Positions 60,101 through 63,916 of a stretch of 64,000 bases of DNA are shown here, one piece after another. The translations under genes and the position numbers were made by a program. Each line of letters starts with the position of its first letter. Positions within the stretch are counted from its first letter, which is position 1. Source of the DNA: an uncultured Duncaniella sp. (GTDB lineage: Bacteria; Bacteroidota; Bacteroidia; Bacteroidales; Muribaculaceae). The notes under the pieces were generated by a model. The model ran no database searches and was not told the DNA's origin. It worked only from the letters and a program-made list of their open reading frames with translations. The stretch is taken from contig CAJTMH010000008.1 in the NCBI GenBank assembly GCA_910577255.1, forward strand, positions 1 through 64,000. The letters are read 5' to 3'.

Positions 60101-61377
60101 GTCGGGTCAAGAGCGAAGCCTGTAACCGTACCTGCAACATCAAGTATTTTGTGACCGTCTTGGCGATATTGTTCATTCGCTGCCTCATACGCGGCCATAT
60201 CGCCTGTTTTCTTCACACGATTAACCGCTATGCCTTTGCCGATATTCGTAACTAAATTCATATCGCCAACCTTGCGCATGAAGTATTCAAGATTGCTCTT
60301 AGGTAAGTTCTTTTCTACAGCAAGGTGATACATTCGCAAATCTGACTGCTGTCGGGCAAACTCTTTGGCTTTTCCATACAGCACAAGGTCATCAACACCG
60401 GGATTGCGGCGGCGCAGCATCTGATAGCAATCGTCTATAAGAGATTTCTGACCCTCCTCGCCAAGATTGTTCCACGCATTATCCATTAGGACATCCATGT
60501 CATGGGTAGTCAATCTATCGGTGAAGTTGTCAACGGTTTCCATTTGCTTAAAGGCAACCGCATCAGTACTGTTCATCGCAAAATTCTGCACATTGAAATT
60601 GGCTGCTTCGCGATTGCGCTCTGCCTTTGCATTGTAGGCGCTCTCTGCGGCCGACCATGCCTGTTCTGCTGCGTTTTCCCCCTCGGCAGGATTATGACGT
60701 TGCCACAGATACGAAAGTTTTTCGTCAAACTCACGCTGTAAACGCTGTTCCTTTGAACGCTTACCTGCTTCCGTGTTGTTTTCCCACCAATTATGATACT
60801 CGGTGTTAGCGTGGCTCTGCTCCATTCGGGTGCCGACACGCTCACCCTGTGTAGTGTAATAGTGGGTTTCCATTTTGCCGGTCTGAGGATTAAACTCACG
60901 CTCACCCATAAATGCACCGGGGCGATTGCCTTTCTCGATACCCTCCATACGCTGCTTGAACTCCTCGCCCTGCTTTTTAAGTCGGGCATTAGCTTCGTCC
61001 ATCTGCATTTGGAAAGCTCGTTGTTGCATAGGAGTAGGCTTCCAACCCTCCGGCTGTGCCGGTTGAGAGGAAGTCTGAACTGTGGGCTGTACCGATGCTT
61101 GCTGAGCCGTGTTGTCGGTCACAGGCTTAACGGTCGATGTCGTCTGCTGAGGTTGTGCCTGTGCTTGAGGTTGCGCAGGTGGAGGAGTGACAGCGCCGAT
61201 GTCCTGTGAAAACGTATCGAAGTCGGGGAGAGAGTAAGCCCCCTGCATATTATTGTAGAACCGCTTGCGCTTCTCCTCGTCCCTCATGTCCTGTTGGAAT
61301 GTATCGAAGTCGGGCAATGAAAAATGTTTCAAACCATTCTGATACAATCTGCGTAAATTGTCATTGGGATTAGCCAT
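42106..61377 (-). CDS. 6423-residue polyvalent protein (DNA defence/ejection)
   Basis: This single open frame of 19.3 kb encodes an array of domains of the polyvalent-protein class (Iyer and colleagues), which phages inject with DNA. The N-terminus has two copies of SLPDFDTFxQD (about 20 and 48). Later come a ParB/DdrB-like domain with QGNNRSDALRYLW at about 1550, an inorganic-pyrophosphatase-like domain with GVDGDHIDVFLHE at about 2020, and an LPD-type helix YLMMKGGLRSFADYC at about 2340. Then an N6-methylase fold with YYTPAPVIDAM at about 2935, EGSAGIGNIIG at about 2965 and NVPF at about 3027; an SNF2 helicase with VGTGKT at about 3677, DEAH at about 3873 and QRNGRILRQGN at about 4214; a RadC/MPN motif VHNHPSGN at about 4731; a zincin HEVVAH at about 5012; and a long LPD region with a membrane-type helix at about 6085. 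NVPF in place of NPPY may mean the methylase is altered. Confidence 0.85.
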   Translation of the reverse strand: MANPNDNLRRLYQNGLKHFSLPDFDTFQQDMRDEEKRKRFYNNMQGAYSLPDFDTFSQDIGAVTPPPAQPQAQAQPQQTTSTVKPVTDNTAQQASVQPTVQTSSQPAQPEGWKPTPMQQRAFQMQMDEANARLKKQGEEFKQRMEGIEKGNRPGAFMGEREFNPQTGKMETHYYTTQGERVGTRMEQSHANTEYHNWWENNTEAGKRSKEQRLQREFDEKLSYLWQRHNPAEGENAAEQAWSAAESAYNAKAERNREAANFNVQNFAMNSTDAVAFKQMETVDNFTDRLTTHDMDVLMDNAWNNLGEEGQKSLIDDCYQMLRRRNPGVDDLVLYGKAKEFARQQSDLRMYHLAVEKNLPKSNLEYFMRKVGDMNLVTNIGKGIAVNRVKKTGDMAAYEAANEQYRQDGHKILDVAGTVTGFALDPTTWMSAGVGGMATRGAMWAGGRVLAGRGATAAVTNAATRQFATSMTGRVIGGIAGGAANFGTFEGIKEMETQFAHGGHIVGQDDTGRYLNEGYSASAVAGQAAHGFLMGGAIGWLTPVSGNVADKLVRSTSSTGLKVMERAGVYSGATMLEGTIFSVPEWIEGNRDAMDVWTDNMAMMVGFKAKHMIKSAGNVLGDLKASFDSPTNGRKNRLDFESRLRQRMDAPSDGGLSLTKDEAAELSKHGYGDLRELVESAERTGDATKGELITANAPEIVSRLTDMVTDPRISEAARAKMYYYATGRKLPESTVMKGELIEDGEGGFIVESQGANGVITSRSFKSRKAADLELERIKRQTELNHIEIGERYQQTADFENRLQEACRTVAAENGWDMVEVYRTCEEARRNNLRGGDKQFDEAQQNILRKVTEAMGEFEETSVTDNMRGRINDKYGVDIDNAIRKEANRRTIAEQTAIDEYLDELIPKNAKERNTVEDAEAEDITNQKLLTDEPEATTPTNDAPIDPRFDNPTTPEYDPHQPGGEQKPVGRAVMKYQDRPVEVLSGRVVMMEDGTMIDNERSDASIVVRDLETGKVEMVSPDAILSYEGYPAEVEVPQDNVAPEAETPAEPQPKYTTGQIKIRNSDGTETRGVLTGFVDENGNHEYYVEGDLQQLHYASEHELDNILSEYTPDEPQEVKQPQPAEPQPVDPNRPTQEGVANVEDYDKGYSFGIDETQGISDSELTAKISELRTDAERLTDFGRGMLEAYEYEQQRRAMEQQLVPVDAETVPKTEETTLNPMETGVNITETVPKTEIPIENVQQSVDDGNVVVPAPATNEAPQVDNVSQPDLTAQAEPTPLQRIPRNEKNEPIFEQAESPEVGWDALVEFSEGDAATAKEIADTMVEEKRKAFEKAQKLKPKGKTPTEILASKKANTAELTKAQAEYEQWQRMAGVENARQSAIRSQQEVEARRLAAERAEAEKAEREAREEAARLEREALEGIPEWHMDTPENARKRGVRRFSGQMFTRQEPVQGVVGNEVEVKFSQKDLPKGRVAVIEASQLQPSHVQGQRNPMFFIEEAQPKNRTEAVSMFAAKEMAEGIRPKEITGSVTAYTGAPTVNTRGEVIQGNNRSDALRYLWQSNLPQQQQTYKQYLIDNAEQFGIDPEAVNAMQNPVLVNMLDVDDAEAIRLGQMTAQDTESGGIERIKPKNVAQTLGDNMRTFANMLLSSGEEDVSFGQLVDRNGTEVMKWMNQVGAISNTQFQSAFDSKSNLTAEAKNDLQKVLYQAVFKGASQQLEEMFDKLPAKAQRAILATAFRDMDSPFAGKMLPEIQASIIVYNQLMSDPTFANAKKMEEVLKAVEAFKQTIALDDRFEHYMPADNFSNFALHLAAMYKATDMSQATIASYFNQMYDLAQGKKAATLFDEADTTEYPLAEVINQVLNFEYQPAKNGNNDVANGGADVALRNQVSQGGELRGNEPPASGEQTPTGTEPSDSGAGASDDSSTAGVEAVEGETPQSTDAAPATVQAAVEAASAEVNTEPTPAQAEAGNYKKGHITIGEFDITIENPAGSVRKGIDADGKEWSTTMANTYGYIKGTEGVDGDHIDVFLHENMDMWNGRKVYVVDQTNTDGSFDEHKVMLGFNNKDEAMSAYLANYDATWGQTHPGLRISETNIEDFNKWVQSSHRKTKPFADYSTVSKITDEAPVEQPTQPAAAITGEGYKVEPKPYTNKQGKTLDTYLVTFDRDFSKEELSTLRAKAKALKGWYDRETRGWMLRSADDAKAFAKDIVGKSEDEVADEAPLSLADMEKPASDKPKKAPVNRVNVEGVMADLSTKGETKLSDHAEPVEPTQTKPKKRRWISDEDADEFNNLRDNLRNHFGKGDDIVQESAEGYGKPQPKQMDAEVLRMGTRMTYLMMKGGLRSFADYCEAMIDELPDIFDDMRPHLKSLYAAAQNMEEVIELGWDEEMDDRKTVKAFDVYNFDKPGAKDIIATSQHIVDEQSSQQHTDQIIQTLKDQRNEQRKKEADETSADTEAIADKAEAVASKVESELEVATTEQDAERLSRDLDKEIEDVNKQLALLGYYEAVEDDSKFHESYGYMLTAEKKAVSDATNLAKQIVKDLGIDIKVTSATTPLGRKNVKKGTTVRANLAPAGGEIYITLPLNEGRHLKMYIGLEPVAEQDSRRRGDNLKTDRIMYRVEWPDEKGYVSFERIGRNCWAASNVTYDELLTAIRREARNYLPEDVVKPATPLTPQPGEDMVQMAERVAKLKAPKKSRIPDEQPMNDLFGGLFDEAEPKQDSAQFVKDMADMLERGESPFTVTPEVEAELAKQREAENNSTTPKNNSHEKTDVQARPETAGRGGQQPRPNEPLETSAEHEAERTDGGRMAQRGGEHTVSDTKRGTGVSEQHKSERGVAQPKNIRNNHAERGVDYAPKGEKARIDANLAAIEVAKKLLASGETATPKEMEVLRRYSGWGGLGSAFNEGSTWSPNPINKRLREILTPEEYEAAVMSRNSAYYTPAPVIDAMWDIAKALGFKGGNIVEGSAGIGNIIGLMPTEISERSNIHAVEIDNTTGGILSLLYPDAKVEVQGFEKTRIANGSVDLAITNVPFVTGLHVMDESGDSDLSKKFRDIHDFCIAKNVRKLREGGIGIFITSSGTLDKSQKLHNWLVGDKEGCADVVGVFRMNNQTFGGTAATSDIIVVRKRVNGRKSANAIDISTVTPVRTASFEDDRGKTKDLPMLINRYFIEHPEYMGGEMFFGFEQGDTYRPTSMGLFPTRTADQPARMAAWVQHIAEMDWSKEQGTAVAEQTTHINEALGKDVKEGSMVTDSNGNLCVARMGSAVPLTFNKNKIKGRTKEQCFADYTDLKNALADVLKYQTEHNDDAGLQPLLDRLNSAYDTFVARYGNLNKNNNLAWLRNDVDFSSIVALETYSEKGSKDGTKIKTYGKTDIFSRRVVEKESEPAPKNVKDGIIASLYKYGRIDPEYLASQLGKSQADVKQEIIESGLGFENPTTGQMEVSYEYLSGNVREKLRQAREANEAANGAYDANIKALEAVVPMNIPAHLIEFTLGSSWVDPKLYERFVKERTDLNVRLTNAGGTWHMSEPYWTDEPKNKEMGIRSESLGILIPGHKLIEAAITNKTITVSKTTKNSDGTTTTETDAAATTACATKVDEIRQDFKDWAREQMQNDPELSMRMEEVYNEKFNNSVPKSIPDEFVPEHFGGAATMVGGRPFRLRPHQAKAVIRATTQPVLLAHEVGTGKTYTLITTAMEMRRLGTARKPMIVVQNATVGQFVASAKALYPNAKVLTLEDADRNAEGRKAFYAKIKFNDWDMIVVPQSVFERIPDSVERQTQFIQDKIEEKLLVLDQMKDADPDGRSMIVRAAEREIEKLKDEISQLANGGATDKKKEKDAKKAAVTRQNAEVKAREMLDRATDDVEDFDSMGIDAILVDEAHEYKHLGFATAMQRGVKGVDPSFSKKSQGVFLKTQSVLEKTGGKNVVFATGTPISNTAAEIWTFMRYLMSADVMKDYGIYYFDDFVRNFGNLQQMLEFSTSGKYKENNRFAGYVNLPELVRIWSTVANTVLTREAGGVSDKIPQMEGGKAQDIFLPQTRALRSIMKFVKEQLDAYDNMSGKEKKENSHIPLVMYGIAKAAAVDARLVQSDAEDDPNSKTNEAVRQTLRTLEEAKDYNGTVAIFADNYQNKVSGFNLYEDIRKKLISAGVPEEQIVVMKSGMTVNKKLEIFSRVNAGEVRVIMGSTFTLGTGVNIQERLHTLIHLDAPNRPMDYTQRNGRILRQGNLHNEWGIPVRVLRFGVEDSLDVTAYQRLKTKGAIADSIMNGKQLMENSMENRALEEDQDLFGDITAQLSGSEYAMLKNQIEKEVRKLTAQRKSWEADQTYIHNRKRQIAGQNKEAEKRIAENKSYLEKVEAATVGDITVDKLSYPSVEAMEDFFTEQNKRKAELQEQVRKSGYSSRPATSDITISVGGFNFHVHTEINRETKQGQQGDLFYSAPAKMTYSCPELGIEAMPVKGNVIKNAVTEILNDVVSGEDFRGRIEAAERSIERNNAELQSISARDGVPFKFTEELAKAEEKLSEYEDLMKAEMEAKEAKYAELDKEVEAASNIELTEEDSEDAASEPIASYSEENANFASRYETQDGKTINYTSENAEGYGGLFDFDFSGENAGGNEVGMRSGANDLQRQGDTGLNRHNSRLDKEAGEFSLIERVFRESGSFNFTSGEKIESADDVAFIFSALEDAAKEHSFVVLVKDGKPTVVELGMGTFTATMVDIPTASLAYNRIQPDQVYFVHNHPSGNLMCSPQDVQMLRKIADISKVPVHGVIINLKTGKYGTFDTDNTSGVGQKRVPENESPLAVHTLDKQIFAPNYDPMEQPLVRGSEDVAKFLNSQRMGDRAKMSFIILSRAGRIVGNIHTPFTKLPTKSDEIARYISERVIQFGGESAILYGDFTHEGSKMVAYRNLKDNLNKVGGTTLLDVVNVEGNNTRSANDDGLLYELGSEYGASTEAKSSHAERMSKKFNTPIRIVTDTKELTNDNSERQARMRRSKGFYDPATGEVVIVLPNNANVEDVAETVFHEVVAHKGLREMIGEENYDAFCDEIYNHLKDDLKQQVEEDATRRFVNEPGKEYEHHRRVAVDEMFGRMSEKGFEDFTKAERGIWVKLKAKVLEAINKFLGSLKLPKWVKLGDNELRYMLWRSHEKLRTKGDYVDMARDAAKRDELGLSSDARFRDGETSDIWKDQSIGLEERITNAAIRLSNNQSADLTLRNDAMRAVTNNLQSLLHSMRNRRGTAQSFVGADRKVEAGVVDAMNAQAMFDRSTVKRVSDLARILMQNGYLSGMTSGEMQRLLSAVKNATAMHDIADSVQKIMDIMVDNQLRNGEASLRQLLAIRGSKVDARGVEVQGALDVDGQHTMEVVKKAISLTEDDITDRIAEALNRMSDPDQTIADQAAIEYAGLNMALDYVQNIANSKAEEKALRDSLKIAKEDRDAGRMTDDAYKQFIETTEDAIRKNKIERTEAYFNLVGRLSDSLRGSIENAKAFREAEKARISEIHHNANSDMEGRPTNEHHKDDWQDKFVNNGFVQFLFAPLGTFDQIMRVFGNKSANGEGYLWNRFMRGWVDCRNKELRGIKDKFAQLDEKAAELFGKSKTWGDIIRMERKLPKASVSFWDGGEMRDHELTQGNLLYIYMVDKMTDGRMKLRRMGITEQNVADIENFLDPRFKALGDWLQDDFLVATRNEYNETHKRMFGASMAAIENYFPLKILANARVDKEEDVNQQNRPDGITTKTGSIIKRRVNNLALDITGADALSVILDHITQMEHWSAYAEWNRDLNTLRTYKRFRNQVINMTTVYGGGRRLWENFNDLCLMAAGEYRPPVSRLNKNAVNLAKGVTAAKVSFRLFTALKQFLSAPAYAPEVNLKSIAKSIANPYGDFKWCLENLPIFRERWHSRISGDPRLLKSDMDWKMWRSRVMEISSRIGMTPNAFVDAVTVSIGARAMYETRLNQYLKEGYPADAAEKRAMQDATILFNQTQQSSESPFLSTMQVDKDWLSTLFTVFRNSSMSYTRQTYDGARNLKRNLTSAQRAKSVAFMTKQILRDWEIDPESATDDEYSRANDAARKRFRRQIKKDVIRLATFGYVLEWLWNLGPYLPYIIFGYYISEKDKMWDDVITHSYFGSIEGLTGGDVMSSFGNMWASGEWSRNQLSKDMPLASDINTIANKFIGGKNAEAVNDILNLLVQSGIGMNPQSLTDAAIAITDACGDDPALSHEAAIFVMRVLQVPQSQLDKLYFDEIGLNGEEASKLTPQQLAARYAEYKVKRGTPLAPWSWGDEERLGKYEELAKDRMTERLESRGDAAVKEAYADFEARYKAVNEKAEKARAMIKTDYAAAAQAHAALQQDPDFTLYQRFGSLDKQLGRISKMWLTSKTPEEAALIASTIPAYRAGMVKVLQAETVENQQSAMSELTTLMNEFYSKYQAMQPQSQQLNR

Positions 61378-61400
61378 ATTATATGATAATGATTGTCGGG

Positions 61401-62498
61401 TTAATAACCTGCGGGTTTATCGCCTACCTCCAAACCTGCAACCTGCTTGATTGCGTTCTGCGTGGCCGGAGAGCTTTCTACATTCGCACCGATGGCGATA
61501 AGCATAGCCTCTGTTGTCGGTGGCTTGTAGCCAACTACGAAGCCATTTCGCACAATTGGATCACCCTGTACCTTATCGCGAACCTCCGGGGATAGAGTGT
61601 GATAAATGCGCGATACGGTCTGAGCGTTGAGTTTGTCGAGCGTCAATGTCACATTGCCGTTGCCCGAACCGAGGTTGAAAGTCATTTGACCCTCTTTCAA
61701 AGAATGGGCAAGGCGCTGTGACTCCATGTTGATACGCGCTCTCTCGTTGGCCGCACTGACATTGAACTGACGAACACTCTCCTTGAACTGACGCTCCCAA
61801 CGCTGACCTTCTTCTTCGTGCCATTCTCCCTGTCGGTCGAAGTTGGCTTGCCATTGACGCACACGCTCGTCATAATCCTTATTACGGAATGCAACATCAT
61901 CGGCACGGTCTTGGCGACCTGCGTCAAATGCTCGGTCTTGTCGGGCGAGGGTCTGTTCAGTCTGCCATGCCTGTAAGCCTCGCTGTTTGTCGGCATCTTT
62001 CATCTTGCCGATAGTGAGAGCATATTGCAGATACTTATCGGCATCGGCATCGCGCTGCGCCTTTTCCTTGTCGAAACGCTCCTTAGCCTTAGCCGACATT
62101 CCCTCTTTGGGATTATACATATTCGGGGCATAGTGATGAGTGAAGATAAGGTTGGCAACAGATTGAGCTGCGTCCGACACTCCGCTGATAATGCCCTCTA
62201 TCTTTTGCTTACGGCGCAACTTCTTCAGTTCCTCCTCCGACAAAGGCTTAAATTCGGCCATGCGCTTTTCAAGCTGCGGTATAAGCTCCTCATAACTGCT
62301 TGCCGAGTATTCAGCCGGGATAGTCGTTGATATTGGGGTCGAGGTCGTAACCTTTGTGGAGGTAACAGAAGATGAACTACCACCTGCCGGGGGCGGAGTG
62401 CCACCACCGGCAGGTGCCGAACCCGCAGGAGCAGCCGGCTGTTCATTGCTGACAACTGTTGTCCGAGGGGCTATAATGGGTTTGTTAGAGTCTACCAT
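61401..62498 (-). CDS. probable ejection/internal virion protein
   Basis: This 365-residue protein has a Pro/Gly/Ser/Thr-rich disordered N-terminal part (about 1-65), a charged helix region (about 70-105), a short hydrophobic turn (IEGIISGVSDAAQSVANLIFTHH) and a long Gln/Arg/Asp-rich coiled coil (about 160-265, FDAGRQDRADDVAFRNKDYD). A small C-terminal domain follows. The composition and its place between the portal/polyvalent unit and other ejection-type genes suggest it is packed in the virion and enters the host with DNA. No catalytic motif is visible. Confidence 0.6.
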   Translation of the reverse strand: MVDSNKPIIAPRTTVVSNEQPAAPAGSAPAGGGTPPPAGGSSSSVTSTKVTTSTPISTTIPAEYSASSYEELIPQLEKRMAEFKPLSEEELKKLRRKQKIEGIISGVSDAAQSVANLIFTHHYAPNMYNPKEGMSAKAKERFDKEKAQRDADADKYLQYALTIGKMKDADKQRGLQAWQTEQTLARQDRAFDAGRQDRADDVAFRNKDYDERVRQWQANFDRQGEWHEEEGQRWERQFKESVRQFNVSAANERARINMESQRLAHSLKEGQMTFNLGSGNGNVTLTLDKLNAQTVSRIYHTLSPEVRDKVQGDPIVRNGFVVGYKPPTTEAMLIAIGANVESSPATQNAIKQVAGLEVGDKPAGY

Positions 62499-62500
62499 AG

Positions 62501-62998
62501 TTAGAATACGCTTGCCATTGCAGAACCGGCTTGTGCTACACCTTGCACTGCTTGCGCGGTGTTCTGAGCCTTTGCCTGTTCAAGATTATTAAGTTTGTCG
62601 TTGAGTTCCTGCTTTGTCTGCATATACTGCGACTCGATTTGGTCTTTACGGCGCTCACCATTAACAGCTATCTGCGATGTTGCATCTGCGAGAGCTTGAT
62701 TATTGGCTGCTTTAGCCGCCGCAATACTTTCCTCACTACTCCCCATGACCGCCGCTGAACCTGCGGCAGCTTGGTTTCGTTGTCGAATATTCTCATTAGT
62801 CATAGTAAGGATACGTTGTGCATCTGCACGTTGTGTCGCGTCCTCATTATATCGGCGGTCATACCAATTTTGGTTTTCTTTCATCTGACCCTCGATATTT
62901 CGCTTGACCTTTTTCATTGCCTTTGAAGCGCTGATACCACCGAAAATACTTGCTCCGATACCTAACGCTCCTCCGATTGCGCTGCCTAATATGCCCAT
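62501..62998 (-). CDS. probable ejection protein, T7 gp14/P22 gp7-like
   Basis: This 165-residue protein starts with a Gly/Ala-rich hydrophobic stretch (GILGSAIGGALGIGASIFGG), then long Gln/Asn/Ala/Lys-rich helices and a hydrophobic end. This is the usual pattern of small podovirus internal virion proteins that insert in the outer membrane during DNA transfer. It is 2 bp from the previous gene and shares the leftward late unit. Confidence 0.65.
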   Translation of the reverse strand: MGILGSAIGGALGIGASIFGGISASKAMKKVKRNIEGQMKENQNWYDRRYNEDATQRADAQRILTMTNENIRQRNQAAAGSAAVMGSSEESIAAAKAANNQALADATSQIAVNGERRKDQIESQYMQTKQELNDKLNNLEQAKAQNTAQAVQGVAQAGSAMASVF

Positions 62999-63017
62999 AT
63001 CTGTACGTTTTTATAGA

Positions 63018-63374
63018 TTACTTACTTGTAGCTTGTTTAGCAAGGTCGATAATGCCTAAATTGGCTACATCCTTTTCTTGCTCTTCCTTATCGGCACCGG
63101 GCGCTGTGGGTGTATCTGTTGTAGCTTCTTCTTTCTCCGGCTCTTTGACCTTTTCCTTCTCTACAACTTTTTCTTTCACGACTTTCTGAGGCGCAGACGA
63201 GCCGCCATCAGTCCAACTCCCTTGATTGGCAGTAAGCTCCATTTGAGTTTTCATGCCATCATGAAGTCTATCCATAGCTTTGTCGCCCTGTCGCTCTTTC
63301 TCTTTTATAAGTTGTAGAGCGGATGAGATGATACCTCCACCTTGACCGCCCATGCCTCCTGCTGCTTGCATCAT
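63018..63374 (-). CDS. small virion-associated protein with Lys/Glu linker
   Basis: This 118-residue protein has a Gly/Met-rich start (MMQAAGGMGGQGGGIISS), a helix (ALQLIKEKERQGDKAMDRLHDG), a highly charged linker with repeated VKEKV, VEKEKVKEPEKEE, and a hydrophobic short end. No family is recognised. It is the first gene of the leftward ejection block behind the divergent promoters at 63389-63450. Confidence 0.55.
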   Translation of the reverse strand: MMQAAGGMGGQGGGIISSALQLIKEKERQGDKAMDRLHDGMKTQMELTANQGSWTDGGSSAPQKVVKEKVVEKEKVKEPEKEEATTDTPTAPGADKEEQEKDVANLGIIDLAKQATSK

Positions 63375-63388
63375 TGTTTGGGAGAATT

Positions 63389-63450
63389 AAAAAGTTATAA
63401 TTATGGAGCAAAGGTAAACCCATACCTTTGTATCGTAACTTTAACTTATT
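63389..63450. promoter_or_regulatory. divergent pair of phage promoters
   Basis: Leftward: AATAAGTTAA (63450-63441, 7 of 10 bases of the shared element), 24 bp, TACCTTTG (63416-63409). Rightward: AAAAAGTTAT (63389-63398, also 7 of 10), 24 bp, TACCTTTG (63423-63430). The two -7 boxes are separated by 6 bp, so one activator protein, or two, would serve both directions. Confidence 0.65.
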
Positions 63451-63454
63451 AGTC

Positions 63455-63856
63455 ATGGCACAAGGACGAAAGACCGGAGGCCGACAGAAAGGTACTCCAA
63501 ACAAACCCAATCCGCTCAAAGAGCATCTACGCGCCCATTCAATGGCCTACTTTGCACCACGGCCACAAACGAATGGGGACGGCACCCCACGCAAATTAGA
63601 GTTTAGAACTAAGGAGGGCGACATATACAGCACCGTAGTTCTGCAAGATGCAGACGGCAATCCGCTTGTTGTTTCCGATTTTGAAGTTGATATGATGATG
63701 ATGGAGGCAAAAGACCGCGCCGCCATACAGGAAAGGTTGCTGCGGTATCACACACCGCAGATGCAATCAGTGTCTGCCGAGGTGTCGTTGTCAGGTGATA
63801 TCACTACTACAATCGAGGAGCGCCTTGCGCAACTCGCCGCCGAAAACGACAACTAA
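63455..63856 (+). CDS. terminase small subunit-like DNA-binding protein
   Basis: This 133-residue protein begins QGRKTGGRQKGTPNKPNPLKEH, the basic GRKTGGRxKGTPNK pattern common to small phage DNA-binding proteins often annotated as small terminase. The middle is beta-rich (KLEFRTKEGDIYSTVVLQDADGNPLVV) and the end is an acidic helix pair (MMMMEAKDRAAIQERLLRYHTPQM). It is followed by a terminator and by 21-bp repeats that could be its binding site. Start at 63455 is at MAQGRK. Confidence 0.6.
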   Translation: MAQGRKTGGRQKGTPNKPNPLKEHLRAHSMAYFAPRPQTNGDGTPRKLEFRTKEGDIYSTVVLQDADGNPLVVSDFEVDMMMMEAKDRAAIQERLLRYHTPQMQSVSAEVSLSGDITTTIEERLAQLAAENDN

Positions 63857-63888
63857 GCCGTCTATTTTTGTCTACATTTAGACCGCAA

Positions 63889-63915
63889 GCCGGGCGCAAA
63901 TCGCTCGGCATTTTT
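63889..63915 (+). terminator. rho-independent terminator after the gene at 63455
   Basis: GCCGGGCG (63889-63896) pairs with CGCTCGGC (63902-63909), eight pairs including one G-T, over a CAAAT loop, and is followed by ATTTTTA. It closes the rightward unit. Confidence 0.8.
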
Positions 63916-63916
63916 A

